Source: Pseudomonas sp. Irchel 3H7 (GTDB taxonomy: Bacteria; Pseudomonadota; Gammaproteobacteria; Pseudomonadales; Pseudomonadaceae). Taken from it: DNA of 64,000 nt. The position numbers were made by a program, and so were the translations under genes. Positions within the stretch are counted from its first letter, which is position 1. Each line of letters starts with the position of its first letter. Of the stretch, positions 35,912 through 45,519 are shown one piece after another. The stretch spans positions 1 through 64,000 of the forward strand of contig NZ_FYEA01000007.1 of the NCBI RefSeq assembly GCF_900187605.1. The letters are read 5' to 3'. The notes beneath the pieces are model-generated. The model saw only the letters and a list, made by a program, of their open reading frames with translations. It did no database searches and had not been told where the DNA came from.

Positions 35912-36562
35912 TTACGCGGCAGGCTGGTCCAGTTCCAGGCCCACACCCAGTCGGCGGCTCATGCACGGCCAGCGTTTCCACGCGGCGCCGGTGTCCGGGC
36001 TGCTGAGTTTTTCGCGGTAGGCTTCTACCGATTCCAGCGCAAAACTTTCGTCGTTGAGCATTTCGTCGATCGCGTGATGCACCGCTTCGTCCAGTTGGTT
36101 GGCAAATTCCTCACCGATCAATTGGTGAGCAATCAAGTTGGCGACCGTCATGTCCAAGGGGATCAGTGGCTGGCCGAAATGCTTGATGTACAGGTCGTTG
36201 ACCTCTTCGACAAAACGGTGCGCCAGATAGGCTTCATCCAGCAGGCTATCCAGGCCAACGTGCCCGGCCATGATGGCTGGCGGCTGGAGGAAATACTGCT
36301 CGGCGATTTTCAGCACCGGTTTGATCTGCGATTCGATTCCCGCTTCCCTGGCGACTTCATTGGCTGCATCCAGCAGGTCTGGCACTTCATCAATGTAGGC
36401 GGCGACAAAACGCGTCAGCACACCGTTGGCGTCGGCTTCCGGCAATTGGATCGCCGGGTGTAAATGAGGCAGCTTGCTCTCCAACTGACGGGTCAGCAGG
36501 CCGGTGTCTTTTTCGTGTTGTTGGGCTTTTTGGATCTGCTCGCGCAATGCGGCGGTGTTCAT
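35912..36562 (-). CDS. Conserved hypothetical protein (PA0104-like by position)
   Basis: 216 residues, mostly helical and soluble, no signal peptide. Sequence features are an acidic amphipathic body (AAYIDEVPDLLDAANEVAREAG, LIAHQLIGEEFANQLDEAVHHAI). ATG 36562 follows TGGAG. It sits divergent from coxB, matching the position of PA0104 in P. aeruginosa as I recall. I do not recognise a function. Confidence 0.78.
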   Translation of the reverse strand: MNTAALREQIQKAQQHEKDTGLLTRQLESKLPHLHPAIQLPEADANGVLTRFVAAYIDEVPDLLDAANEVAREAGIESQIKPVLKIAEQYFLQPPAIMAGHVGLDSLLDEAYLAHRFVEEVNDLYIKHFGQPLIPLDMTVANLIAHQLIGEEFANQLDEAVHHAIDEMLNDESFALESVEAYREKLSSPDTGAAWKRWPCMSRRLGVGLELDQPAA

Positions 36563-36931
36563 GAAAACTCCAGGAAACAAGGCAATGAAATAGGGAAGAC
36601 ATAAGTTAGCTGGCTTACGAAAAATGCTAAGACGCATTTGTCATAATTATTTCATCCTTGATGCGCCTGCGTTATATCGGTTTGCCACCACTCGTCTGCA
36701 TCCTTCTCCATTCGTGCCCTTGAACGCAAGTACCGGCTGTTTCAGTTGATTTACGTGTGCACATTGCAATTTCCCGTCGCTGTCTATACTCGCCAGTGAA
36801 TGGAGTTAGCTGATGACGCCCGACTGCACCCGCAGCAAGGCCCGGCGATTCAAGTTCGTAGTCTGATGCAGCCGCTCCCTTGCCGCAGGCGAAAGCCGGC
36901 GGGATAACAAGAACGATAAGGGGAACCCGCA
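36563..36931 (+). promoter_or_regulatory. coxB upstream region with RpoS-type promoter
   Basis: 369-bp divergent gap. CTATACT at 36784-36790, preceded by TTGCAA (36764-36769, 15-bp spacer to TATACT), looks like a -10 recognised by RpoS. The aa3 oxidase of P. aeruginosa is reported as RpoS-dependent and starvation-induced. Downstream of it lies a short possible leader ORF (36813-36866) and a G-rich stretch GATAAGGGGAACCC just before coxB. Confidence 0.45.
36813..36866 (+). CDS. Possible 17-residue leader peptide upstream of coxB
   Basis: MTPDCTRSKARRFKFVV, with ATG at 36813 preceded by GGAG at 8-9 bases and a TGA at 36864. It begins about 23 bp after the proposed -10 element and ends 65 bp before coxB. 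It has a good start context and a basic composition. It could be a regulatory leader or a chance ORF; nothing else supports it. Confidence 0.3.
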   Translation: MTPDCTRSKARRFKFVV

Positions 36932-38059
36932 ATGATGCGACATCCACACGTCTGGATGGGCCTCCTGTTGTGGTCGATTTTCAGTCCCGCGCATGCCGCA
37001 TGGACTGTGAATATGGCGCCTGGAGCGACTGAAATCAGTCACGCAGTATTCGACCTGCACATGACCATATTCTGGATCTGTGTGGTGATCGGGATCATCG
37101 TCTTCGGCGCCATGTTCTGGTCGATGATGGTGCACCGCCGTTCTACCGGGCAGGTCGCCGCAAAATTCCACGAAAGCACCACCGTCGAAATTCTCTGGAC
37201 CGTCGTACCGTTCCTGATTCTGGTAGCGATGGCCGTGCCGGCGACCGCCACCCTGATCAAGATGTACGACACCAGTGAGCCGGATATCGATATCCAGATC
37301 ACCGGTTATCAGTGGAAGTGGCACTACAAATACCTGGGTCAGGACGTCGAGTTCTTCAGCAATCTGGCCACCCCCGCTGAGCAGATCCACAACAAGGAAA
37401 CCAAGGGCGAGCACTACTTGCTCGAGGTCGACAAGCCATTGGTGCTGCCGACCGGGGCCAAAGTGCGCTTCCTTGTGACTTCTGCCGACGTTATTCACTC
37501 CTGGTGGGTACCGGCCTTTGCGGTGAAACGCGATGCGATTCCGGGGTTCGTCAACGAGGCGTGGACGCGCATCGACAAGCCCGGCATTTACCGTGGCCAG
37601 TGCGCCGAACTGTGCGGCAAGGATCACGGCTTTATGCCGATCGTCGTTGAGGTCAAAGAGAAGGCCGACTACGACAAGTGGCTCGCCGAGCGCAAAGCCG
37701 AAGCCGTGCAACTCAAAGAGCTGACCAGCAAGGAATGGACCCTCGACGAACTCAAGGAACGTGGCGACAAGGTCTACCACACCACCTGCGTTGCCTGTCA
37801 CCAGGCCGAAGGTCAGGGCCTGCCACCGATGTTCCCGGCGCTCAAAGGCTCCAAAATCGCCACCGGCCCGATCAAGGATCACCTGAGTATTGTCTTCCAC
37901 GGCAAGCCCGGTACCGCCATGGCGGCGTTCGGCAAGCAGCTGTCGGAAGTCGATATCGCAGCGGTCGTGACCTACGAACGTAACGCCTGGGGCAACAACA
38001 AAGGCGACATGGTCACGCCAAAAGAAGTGCTGGAGCTGAAACAGGCGGAAAGCAAATGA
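36932..38059 (+). CDS. coxB: Cytochrome c oxidase (aa3) subunit II with fused cytochrome c domain
   Basis: 375 residues. A signal sequence and two membrane helices (residues 40-62 and 85-107) are followed by the CuA domain, with ligands in SADVIHSWWVPAF and RGQCAELCGKDHGFM. A C-terminal cytochrome c domain follows, with VACHQAEGQG in TTCVACHQ (CxxCH) and GTAMAAF as the Met-ligand region. It accepts electrons from cytochrome c and passes them to subunit I. First gene of the cox cluster. Confidence 0.97.
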   Translation: MMRHPHVWMGLLLWSIFSPAHAAWTVNMAPGATEISHAVFDLHMTIFWICVVIGIIVFGAMFWSMMVHRRSTGQVAAKFHESTTVEILWTVVPFLILVAMAVPATATLIKMYDTSEPDIDIQITGYQWKWHYKYLGQDVEFFSNLATPAEQIHNKETKGEHYLLEVDKPLVLPTGAKVRFLVTSADVIHSWWVPAFAVKRDAIPGFVNEAWTRIDKPGIYRGQCAELCGKDHGFMPIVVEVKEKADYDKWLAERKAEAVQLKELTSKEWTLDELKERGDKVYHTTCVACHQAEGQGLPPMFPALKGSKIATGPIKDHLSIVFHGKPGTAMAAFGKQLSEVDIAAVVTYERNAWGNNKGDMVTPKEVLELKQAESK

Positions 38060-38141
38060 GCCGGTCTATCGCGTACCTCGTGAACCGGCCGGGGCAACGC
38101 GCCCCGGCCCGCCCCGTCCACTCACGTAAAGGAGACCGGCC

Positions 38142-39728
38142 ATGAGCGCTGTCATTGATGACCATGGTCATGCCGACCACGCCCACGGCCCCGCCAAAGG
38201 CCTGATGCGCTGGGTGCTGACCACCAACCACAAGGACATCGGCACGCTGTACCTGTGGTTTGCGTTCTCCATGTTCCTGCTCGGCGGCACGTTCGCGATG
38301 GTGATTCGCGCCGAACTGTTCCAGCCCGGATTGCAGATCGTCGAACCGGCGTTCTTCAACCAGATGACCACCATGCACGGTCTGGTGATGGTCTTCGGTG
38401 CGGTGATGCCGGCCTTCGTCGGCCTCGCCAACTGGATGATTCCGTTGATGATCGGCGCGCCGGACATGGCCCTGCCACGGATGAACAACTTCAGCTTCTG
38501 GCTGCTGCCGGCGGCGTTCCTGATCCTGGTGTCGACCCTGTTCACCCCCGGTGGCGGGCCGAACTTTGGCTGGACGTTCTACGCGCCGCTGTCGACGACC
38601 TACGCGCCGGAAAGCGTGACGTTCTTCATCTTCGCCATCCACTTGATGGGGATCAGTTCGATCATGGGCGCGATCAACGTGGTCGCGACCATCCTCAACC
38701 TGCGCGCCCCCGGCATGACCCTGATGAAAATGCCGCTGTTCGTCTGGACCTGGCTGATCACCGCGTTCCTGCTGATCGCGGTAATGCCGGTGCTGGCCGG
38801 GTGCGTGACGATGATGCTGATGGACATCCACTTCGGCACCAGTTTTTTCAGTGCTGCCGGTGGCGGTGACCCGGTGCTGTTCCAGCATGTGTTCTGGTTC
38901 TTCGGGCATCCCGAGGTGTACATCATGATCCTGCCGGCCTTCGGCGCGGTCAGCTCGATCATTCCGACCTTCTCGCGCAAGCCGCTGTTCGGCTATACCT
39001 CGATGGTCTACGCCACGGCGAGCATTGCGTTCCTGTCGTTCATTGTCTGGGCGCACCACATGTTCGTGGTCGGCATTCCGCTGGTGGGCGAGCTGTTCTT
39101 CATGTACGCCACGCTGCTGATCGCGGTGCCGACCGGGGTGAAGGTGTTCAACTGGGCCAGCACCATGTGGCAAGGCTCGCTGACCTTCGAAACGCCGATG
39201 CTGTTTGCCGTGGCGTTCGTGATCCTGTTCTCCATCGGCGGTTTCTCCGGACTGATGCTGGCCATCGCCCCGGCGGACTTCCAGTATCAAGACACCTACT
39301 TTGTGGTCGCGCACTTCCACTATGTGCTGGTGCCGGGGGCGATCTTCGGGATCTTCGCCTCGACCTACTACTGGCTGCCAAAATGGACCGGCCACATGTA
39401 TGACGAAACCCTCGGCAAGCTGCATTTCTGGCTGTCGTTTGTCGGCATGAACCTGACCTTCTTCCCGATGCACTTCGTCGGTCTTGCGGGAATGCCGCGA
39501 CGGATTCCGGACTACAACCTGCAGTTCGCCGACTTCAACATGGTCTCCTCGATTGGCGCGTTCATGTTCGGCGCGACGCAGATCTTCTTCCTGTTCATCG
39601 TGATCAAGACCATTCGCGGCGGTCCGCCAGCACCGGCCAAGCCTTGGGATGGTGCGGAAGGTCTGGAGTGGAGCGTGCCGTCACCGGCGCCTTATCACAC
39701 CTTCACCACACCGCCGGAAGTGAAATGA
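38142..39728 (+). CDS. coxA: Cytochrome c oxidase subunit I
   Basis: 528 residues, 12 membrane helices. Key ligands: TTMHGLVMVFG (haem a His), FFGHPEVYIMILP (CuB His and cross-linked Tyr), VWAHHMF (two CuB His) and VVAHFHYVLV (haem a3 and haem a His). Pumps protons while reducing O2 to water. AAAGGAG precedes the ATG. It follows coxB by 82 bp. Confidence 0.98.
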   Translation: MSAVIDDHGHADHAHGPAKGLMRWVLTTNHKDIGTLYLWFAFSMFLLGGTFAMVIRAELFQPGLQIVEPAFFNQMTTMHGLVMVFGAVMPAFVGLANWMIPLMIGAPDMALPRMNNFSFWLLPAAFLILVSTLFTPGGGPNFGWTFYAPLSTTYAPESVTFFIFAIHLMGISSIMGAINVVATILNLRAPGMTLMKMPLFVWTWLITAFLLIAVMPVLAGCVTMMLMDIHFGTSFFSAAGGGDPVLFQHVFWFFGHPEVYIMILPAFGAVSSIIPTFSRKPLFGYTSMVYATASIAFLSFIVWAHHMFVVGIPLVGELFFMYATLLIAVPTGVKVFNWASTMWQGSLTFETPMLFAVAFVILFSIGGFSGLMLAIAPADFQYQDTYFVVAHFHYVLVPGAIFGIFASTYYWLPKWTGHMYDETLGKLHFWLSFVGMNLTFFPMHFVGLAGMPRRIPDYNLQFADFNMVSSIGAFMFGATQIFFLFIVIKTIRGGPPAPAKPWDGAEGLEWSVPSPAPYHTFTTPPEVK

Positions 39729-39741
39729 AACGCCTGACTTT

Positions 39742-39820
39742 TGTAGGAGTGAGCCTGCTCGCGATGGCTGTGTGTCAGGCACACCGCGGTGGACCCATCG
39801 CGAGCAGGCTCACTCCTACA
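39742..39820. repeat. REP doublet inside the cox cluster
   Basis: Arms TGTAGGAGTGAGCCTGCTCG- (39742-39767) and its complement (39795-39820), a perfect 26-bp inverted pair. It starts 14 bp after coxA and ends 25 bp before ctaG, so it lies within the presumed transcript. Confidence 0.9.
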
Positions 39821-39844
39821 GGGTTTGGTGGGGAGGCATGAACC

Positions 39845-40396
39845 ATGGCTGACTCGATCTCGCTGAAAAAACTCGTCACCCGTCTGCTCGGGGTGGTGGT
39901 GGCGATGTTTGTCTTCGGCTTTGCCCTGGTGCCGATCTACGACGTGATGTGCAAAGCCTTCGGCATCAATGGCAAGACCGGTGGGCAGTACGAGGGTGAG
40001 CAGGTGGTCGACACTTCGCGCCAGGTGCGCGTGCAATTCCTGTCGACCAACAACGTCGACATGCCGTGGGACTTTTATCCCAAGCATGACGAACTCACTG
40101 CCAACCCCGGCGCGGTCAACGAGATGATCTTCATCGCGCGCAATCCCACCGACAAACCGATGAGTGCGCAAGCCGTGCCGAGCATCGCGCCGAGCAACGC
40201 GGCGGCGTATTTCCACAAGACCGAATGCTTTTGTTTTACCCAGCAGGTGCTGCAACCCGGTCAGCAGATCGAGATGCCGGTGCGCTTCATTGTTGACCGC
40301 GACATGCCCAAGGATGTGAAGCACCTGACGCTGTCCTACACGCTGTTCGATATCACCGCCCGACATCCGCCGGTGGCTGTAAACACTGGCGGTTGA
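39845..40396 (+). CDS. ctaG: Cytochrome c oxidase assembly protein CtaG (Cox11 type)
   Basis: 183 residues. One N-terminal membrane helix (VVVAMFVFGFALVPIYDVMC) is followed by a periplasmic Cox11 domain with the copper motif ECFCFTQQVLQPGQ. It delivers copper to the CuB centre of subunit I. It sits between coxA and coxC as in PA0106-PA0108. Confidence 0.94.
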   Translation: MADSISLKKLVTRLLGVVVAMFVFGFALVPIYDVMCKAFGINGKTGGQYEGEQVVDTSRQVRVQFLSTNNVDMPWDFYPKHDELTANPGAVNEMIFIARNPTDKPMSAQAVPSIAPSNAAAYFHKTECFCFTQQVLQPGQQIEMPVRFIVDRDMPKDVKHLTLSYTLFDITARHPPVAVNTGG

Positions 40397-40421
40397 GCGT
40401 GCCCGATAAGGAGAACAATAA

Positions 40422-41309
40422 ATGGCAACTCATGAGCACTATTACGTACCGGCCCAGAGCAAATGGCCGATCATCGCCACTTTCGGCATGGCCATTACCG
40501 TGTACGGCCTGGCCGTCTGGTTCAACGATCTGAAGGCGACGCGTCCGGAATCCCACGGCCCGTACATCTTTTTCGTTGGCAGCCTGTTGCTGGCGTACAT
40601 GCTGTTCGGCTGGTTCGGTACGGTGATCAAGGAAAGCCGCGCAGGGCTCTACAGCGCGCAACTGGATCGCTCGTTCCGCTGGGGCATGAGTTGGTTCATC
40701 TTCTCTGAAGTGATGTTCTTCGTCGCCTTCTTCGGTGCGCTGTTTTATGTGCGCCACGTCTCCGGGCCGGCGCTCGGCGGTGAAGGCACCAAAGGCATCG
40801 CCCATATGCTGTGGCCGAACTTTCAGTTCACCTGGCCGCTACTGCACACGCCGGACCCGAAACTGTTCCCGCCGCCCAAGGACGTCATCAGCCCGTGGGG
40901 CCTGCCGCTGATCAACACGATCCTGCTGGTCAGCTCCAGCGTGACCATCACCATCGCCCACCATGCCTTGAAGAAGGGCCATCGCGGCGCGCTGAAAATC
41001 TGGCTGGCGATCACCGTGCTGCTCGGCTGCGCGTTTCTCGGTTTCCAGGCTGAGGAATACATTCACGCCTATCACGAACTGGGGCTGACCCTCGGTTCGG
41101 GCATTTATGGCGCGACGTTCTTCATGCTCACCGGTTTCCACGGCGCCCACGTGACCATCGGCACGATCATTCTGTTTGTGATGCTGATGCGCATCATGAA
41201 GGGCCACTTCGACAACGAGCACCAGTTCGGTTTCGAAGCGGCGAGCTGGTATTGGCACTTCGTCGACGTGGTCTGGATAGGCCTGTTTATCTTCGTTTAC
41301 GTGCTCTGA
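40422..41309 (+). CDS. coxC: Cytochrome c oxidase subunit III
   Basis: 295 residues with seven membrane helices. Typical motifs: MSWFIFSEVMFFVAFFGALFY, and FHGAHVTIGTIIL with the C-terminal WYWHFVDVVWIGLFIFVYV. AAGGAG precedes the ATG. It stabilises proton uptake by subunit I. It ends 9 bp from the convergent DUF2909 gene. Confidence 0.96.
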   Translation: MATHEHYYVPAQSKWPIIATFGMAITVYGLAVWFNDLKATRPESHGPYIFFVGSLLLAYMLFGWFGTVIKESRAGLYSAQLDRSFRWGMSWFIFSEVMFFVAFFGALFYVRHVSGPALGGEGTKGIAHMLWPNFQFTWPLLHTPDPKLFPPPKDVISPWGLPLINTILLVSSSVTITIAHHALKKGHRGALKIWLAITVLLGCAFLGFQAEEYIHAYHELGLTLGSGIYGATFFMLTGFHGAHVTIGTIILFVMLMRIMKGHFDNEHQFGFEAASWYWHFVDVVWIGLFIFVYVL

Positions 41310-41318
41310 GGACCAGAG

Positions 41319-41522
41319 TTACCAAGGCGCATGCGATACCAGTTGGCCGCTGTAGAAACCCCAGGCGATCAAGCCGACGGTGGCGGCGGCCAATGCCACC
41401 CGAACACTCAAGGCGATGACCAGGCGATTCGAGCTGCTGTCGTCCTTGACCAGGAAAAACAGGCCGCTGAACAGGCTGATCACCGTGGCAATCAGCATCA
41501 GGACGATGGCTGTTTTGAGCAT
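41319..41522 (-). CDS. Twin-transmembrane DUF2909 protein
   Basis: 67 residues with two hydrophobic helices (AIVLMLIATVISLFSGLFFLV and VALAAATVGLIAWGFYSG) joined by a short KDDSSSNR loop. This is the small DUF2909 protein found inside Pseudomonas cox clusters (PA0109-like). It is transcribed against the cox genes, between coxC and SURF1. Role unknown, probably linked to the oxidase by conserved position. Confidence 0.85.
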   Translation of the reverse strand: MLKTAIVLMLIATVISLFSGLFFLVKDDSSSNRLVIALSVRVALAAATVGLIAWGFYSGQLVSHAPW

Positions 41523-41593
41523 GGGAAGAACTCCGGGGGACAGGCGATGCAGTTGAGTATAGCGATCGCAACGACTGACTTTGTGGCGCAGCC

Positions 41594-42334
41594 ATGAAGC
41601 GTTTTTGCCCGGGCGTGATACCGACTGTGGTGGTGGCGTTGCTGCTGCCGCTGCTGGTGTCGCTGGGCTTCTGGCAATTGAGCCGGGGCGCGGAGAAAAC
41701 CGCCCTGCTCGCCAGTTACGCCGAACGCCGCGCGGCCGAACCGATGGCCAGCACTGAGTTGCTGAACAGCGCCGATCCGGCCTATCGCCGCGTGCATCTG
41801 CACGGTCAGTTCGATGCCGGGCACAGCTTGTTGCTGGATAACCGCCAGCGGAATGGCAAGGTTGGCGTCGAGTTGCTGCAACCGTTTCAGGATCAACGCA
41901 GCGGTCTGTGGCTGCTGGTCAATCGCGGCTGGTTGCCGTGGCCGGATCGCCGCGTGCCGCCACAATTCACTACGCCCACTGAAGCGTTGAATGTGGATGC
42001 CTGGGTCTACGTCGCCCCCGGCGCTACTTTCCAGTTGCACGCCGATCCGGTCAGCAGCACCTGGCCGCAAACCATCACTGCCGTCGAACCCACCAAGCTG
42101 TGGAAAACCCTGGATCGCGACGGCTTCGCCTACGAATTACGCGCCGAACCCGGCCCGGCCAGCTACGAGGCCGATTGGCCGGTGGTTGCCATGGGCCCGG
42201 AAAAACACCTCGGTTACGCCGTGCAGTGGTTCGCCATGGCCACCGCCCTGCTCGGCCTCTACGTCTATTTGGGCTTGCACAACGCAAAGGAGAACCACCA
42301 TGGGAACGGCCATGAATCCACCCAGCATGTCTGA
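41594..42334 (+). CDS. SURF1-family oxidase assembly protein
   Basis: 246 residues, with a membrane helix at each end (VVALLLPLLVSLGFWQLSRG and AVQWFAMATALLGLYVYLGL). SURF1 signatures: LGFWQLSRGAEK, LLVNRGWLPW and YAVQWFAMA. Assists haem a insertion into subunit I. The 3' end overlaps the next gene by 35 bp. Confidence 0.9.
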   Translation: MKRFCPGVIPTVVVALLLPLLVSLGFWQLSRGAEKTALLASYAERRAAEPMASTELLNSADPAYRRVHLHGQFDAGHSLLLDNRQRNGKVGVELLQPFQDQRSGLWLLVNRGWLPWPDRRVPPQFTTPTEALNVDAWVYVAPGATFQLHADPVSSTWPQTITAVEPTKLWKTLDRDGFAYELRAEPGPASYEADWPVVAMGPEKHLGYAVQWFAMATALLGLYVYLGLHNAKENHHGNGHESTQHV

Positions 42335-42893
42335 GGCGAAACCTGCCGCCACCCGTCGGCGCGGACGCATTCAATTGCTGCTGATTGTGCTCGGCGTGAT
42401 CGGGCCGATGGTGCTCGCCACGGGTATGTACAAATTGCAGTTCTGGGTACCGGAAGGTCGCAGCTATCACGGCGAACTGATCGGCAACGGCCAGACCCGC
42501 GCCGACCTCGGCGTGCAGGCCAACGAGGAGCGCTGGCAGATCCTGGTCACCGCGCCGAAGGATTGCGCGGTGGATTGCCAGCAACTGGTGTATCTGGCGC
42601 GGCAGATCCAGATCGGCCTCGGTCGCGACGCCGGCCGCGCCAGCCACGCCCTCGCCGTTGCGCAACCGGTCAGCACTGATTACGACGCCAAGCTGACCCG
42701 CGAATATCCACAGCTGCAACGCTACCCGCTGGACGCCGCTGTGTTCAGTAAAACCACTGGCGACAAAGCCACGCCGCAACTGTGGATCATCGACCCGCAC
42801 GGCAACCTCGTGCTGCGTTACGAGCCGAATGTGAAGGGCAAGGATCTGCTCAACGACCTGCGTCATCTGCTGAAACTGTCGAACATCGGATAA
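42300..42893 (+). CDS. Conserved membrane-anchored protein of the cox cluster (PA0111-like)
   Basis: 197 residues. One membrane helix (RIQLLLIVLGVIGPMVLATGMYKL) precedes a thioredoxin-like or SCO-like periplasmic domain: WQILVTAPKDCAVDCQQLVYLAR has a CxxxC pair, and PQLWIIDPHGNLVLRYEP near the end resembles thioredoxin-fold strands. ATG 42300 has AAAGGAG. The CAVDC placement suggests redox or copper handling, which is inference. Confidence 0.82.
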   Translation: MGTAMNPPSMSEAKPAATRRRGRIQLLLIVLGVIGPMVLATGMYKLQFWVPEGRSYHGELIGNGQTRADLGVQANEERWQILVTAPKDCAVDCQQLVYLARQIQIGLGRDAGRASHALAVAQPVSTDYDAKLTREYPQLQRYPLDAAVFSKTTGDKATPQLWIIDPHGNLVLRYEPNVKGKDLLNDLRHLLKLSNIG

Positions 42894-42903
42894 GGGCATC
42901 GTC

Positions 42904-43983
42904 ATGGCCAAACCTGGATTTCGCCTCGCGCTGTTTGCCACCCTGCTGGCCCTGATTGTGGTGCTGCTCGGCGCCTATACGCGCCTGACCCACGCCGGCC
43001 TCGGCTGTCCGGACTGGCCAGGCTGCTACGGCTTTATCAGCGTGCCGAAAAGCGAAGCCCAACTGGCCCATGCCGAACTGCATTACCCGGACTCGCCGGT
43101 GGAGGCGCACAAGGGCTGGAACGAGATGATCCACCGCTACTTTGCCGGCACCCTCGGCCTGCTGATTTCGATACTGGCCGGGCGCGCCTGGGTCAATCGT
43201 CGTCATCCGGGGCAACCGCTGAAGCTGCCGCTGTTCCTGCTGGCGGTGGTGTTTGCGCAAGCGGCGTTCGGCATGTGGACGGTGACGCTCAAACTCTGGC
43301 CGCAAGTGGTCACCGGGCATTTGCTCGGCGGTTTTGCGACGTTGAGTTTGCTGTTTTTGCTGACGTTGAGACTGTCCGGCGTGCTACCGGCGCTGACCGT
43401 GCCCAAGCGTTTGCAGTATTGGGCGACGGCGGGATTGTTGTTGGTGATTGGTCAGATTGCGCTGGGAGGCTGGGTCAGCTCCAACTACGCGGCAGTGGCG
43501 TGCATCGACTTTCCGACCTGCCATGGGCAATGGCTGCCGCCGGCGGATTTCGCCAATGGTTTTCACCTGACCCAACACATCGGCCCGAACTATCTCGGTG
43601 GGCAACTCGACAGTGATGCGCGCACGGCGATTCACCTGACTCATCGTATTGGTGCGCTGTTGGTGACGTTGGTGCTGCTCGGTCTGGCCTGGCAACTGAA
43701 AGTGGTCGGCATGACGCGGCTGGCCGGCCTCGTGCTGATCGCCCTCGCCGCACAGATCACCCTCGGCATCAGCAACGTGTTGTTCCATCTGCCGCTGCCG
43801 GTGGCGGTTGCGCATAACGCCGGCGGTGCGGCGCTGTTGCTGACCATGGTGCTGGTCAATTACCACGCGCGCACCAGTCTGGTTCGGGTCAAACAACCGG
43901 TGCTCGCGCGCTGGCGCTTGAGCCCGCGTAAACACGCGGCCGCGCCCATCACTATTAAAGGAGAAACGCCGTGGCGATTCTGA
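42904..43983 (+). CDS. ctaA: Haem A synthase (Cox15/CtaA)
   Basis: 359 residues, eight membrane helices. Motifs: [35 protein letters not shown] (haem-ligand His), [20 protein letters not shown] and [13 protein letters not shown]. Oxidises the C8 methyl of haem O to make haem A. It overlaps ctaB by 13 bp. Confidence 0.96.
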   Translation: MAKPGFRLALFATLLALIVVLLGAYTRLTHAGLGCPDWPGCYGFISVPKSEAQLAHAELHYPDSPVEAHKGWNEMIHRYFAGTLGLLISILAGRAWVNRRHPGQPLKLPLFLLAVVFAQAAFGMWTVTLKLWPQVVTGHLLGGFATLSLLFLLTLRLSGVLPALTVPKRLQYWATAGLLLVIGQIALGGWVSSNYAAVACIDFPTCHGQWLPPADFANGFHLTQHIGPNYLGGQLDSDARTAIHLTHRIGALLVTLVLLGLAWQLKVVGMTRLAGLVLIALAAQITLGISNVLFHLPLPVAVAHNAGGAALLLTMVLVNYHARTSLVRVKQPVLARWRLSPRKHAAAPITIKGETPWRF

Positions 43984-44870
43984 TTGGCGAACGCCCGCAT
44001 CAGGCGATCTGGCGTGATTATCTGGAACTGACCAAACCGAAAGTCGTGGTGCTGATGCTGATCACCTCGCTGGTCGGCATGTTCCTCGCGACCCGCGCCG
44101 GGGTGCCGTGGACGGTACTGGTGTTCGGTAATCTGGGCATTGCGTTGTGTGCCGGTGGCGCGGCGGCGGTCAACCATGTGGTGGATCGGCGCATCGATGC
44201 GGTGATGGCGCGCACGCACAAACGGCCGCTGGCTGAAGGCCGGGTTTCGCCGGCGGCGGCGCTGACGTTTGCGTTAGTGCTGGCGCTGCTCGGTCAGGCC
44301 TTGTTGCTGACGTTCACCAATCCGCTGACGGCTTGGCTGACCCTGGCTTCGCTGCTTGGTTATGCAGTGATCTACACCGGTTTCCTCAAACGTGCGACGC
44401 CGCAGAACATCGTCATCGGTGGTCTCGCCGGCGCCGCCCCACCACTGCTCGGCTGGACGGCTGCCACCGGTCACGTCAGCGCCGAACCGTTGTTGCTGGT
44501 GCTGATCATCTTCGCCTGGACCCCGCCGCACTTCTGGGCGCTGGCGATCCATCGCAAAGAGGAATATGCCAAGGCTGACATCCCGATGCTGCCGGTCACC
44601 CACGGCGAGCACTACACCAAGGTGCACATTCTGCTCTACACCTTCGCTCTGCTGGCGGTGAGTCTGCTGCCGTACGTGATTCACATGAGCGGCATGCTCT
44701 ACCTGATTTGCGCGCTCGCCCTCGGCGCAAGGTTTCTGCAATGGGCCGTGGTGCTGTACCGTGGCACTCGGCCGCACGCGGCGATCAACACCTTCAAGTA
44801 CTCTATCTGGTACTTGTTTCTGCTGTTCATCGCCCTGCTCGTAGACCACTACTTACTGTTGAACCTATGA
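43971..44870 (+). CDS. ctaB: Protoheme IX farnesyltransferase (haem O synthase)
   Basis: 299 residues, UbiA-family membrane prenyltransferase (CyoE/CtaB). Prenyl-diphosphate motif [21 protein letters not shown] and the second loop [19 protein letters not shown] are visible. The GTG start at 43971 with AAGGAG overlaps ctaA. The stop overlaps the ATG of the SCO gene (ATGA). Supplies haem O to CtaA. Confidence 0.95.
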   Translation: MAILIGERPHQAIWRDYLELTKPKVVVLMLITSLVGMFLATRAGVPWTVLVFGNLGIALCAGGAAAVNHVVDRRIDAVMARTHKRPLAEGRVSPAAALTFALVLALLGQALLLTFTNPLTAWLTLASLLGYAVIYTGFLKRATPQNIVIGGLAGAAPPLLGWTAATGHVSAEPLLLVLIIFAWTPPHFWALAIHRKEEYAKADIPMLPVTHGEHYTKVHILLYTFALLAVSLLPYVIHMSGMLYLICALALGARFLQWAVVLYRGTRPHAAINTFKYSIWYLFLLFIALLVDHYLLLNL

Positions 44871-45502
44871 CTCGAACCCAGAAAACCGTCTTCATCCTCG
44901 TCGCCGTGATCGCGCTGATCCTGGGACTTACCGTCAACAAAGTGCTGAGCGGCAAGGGCCAGGGCGACCCGACTGCGTTGATCGACGCCGGCATTATTCT
45001 GCTGCCGCAGAGCCGCAATCTGCCGGACGTGACGATGACCGATCAGGACGGCAAGCCGGTGGCGATCAACGAGCTCAAAGGTAAGTGGAGTCTGCTGTTT
45101 TTCGGCTACACCTTCTGCCCGGACATCTGCCCGACCACCCTCGCCCAGTTGCGGCAAATCAAAAGTGAACTGCCCAAGGACGCTGTGGACAAGTTGCAGA
45201 TCGTGCTGGTCAGCGTTGACCCGAACCGCGATAACCCGAAGCAGTTGAAACAGTACCTGGGTTACTTTGATCCGCAGTTTGTCGGCCTGACGCCGACCTC
45301 GATCGAAGAGCTGCAGAAGGTCGCGAATGCGGTGAGTATTCCGTTTATTCCGGCGGATACCAGTAAGCCGAATTACACCGTCGACCATAGCGGCAATCTG
45401 GCGGTGATCGGGCCGGATGGTACGCAGCGCGGGTTTATTCGAGCGCCGTTGAACAATGCCAAATTGGTTGTGCAGCTGCCGGTGATGCTTAACCGCAAAT
45501 AA
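44867..45502 (+). CDS. SCO1/SenC-family copper chaperone
   Basis: 211 residues. One N-terminal membrane helix ([20 protein letters not shown]) is followed by a thioredoxin-like domain with the copper-binding [15 protein letters not shown] (CxxxC) and the conserved His in [16 protein letters not shown]. Delivers copper to the CuA site of CoxB. Its start overlaps the ctaB stop by four bases. Last gene of the cluster. Confidence 0.94.
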   Translation: MTRTQKTVFILVAVIALILGLTVNKVLSGKGQGDPTALIDAGIILLPQSRNLPDVTMTDQDGKPVAINELKGKWSLLFFGYTFCPDICPTTLAQLRQIKSELPKDAVDKLQIVLVSVDPNRDNPKQLKQYLGYFDPQFVGLTPTSIEELQKVANAVSIPFIPADTSKPNYTVDHSGNLAVIGPDGTQRGFIRAPLNNAKLVVQLPVMLNRK

Positions 45503-45519
45503 GAATACCGCCGATCCTT

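Noticed and set aside
38013..39473. 486-codon minus-strand ORF opposite coxA
   Set aside because: The translation is extremely rich in His, Arg, Gln and Glu, as expected from the reverse of a membrane-protein gene.
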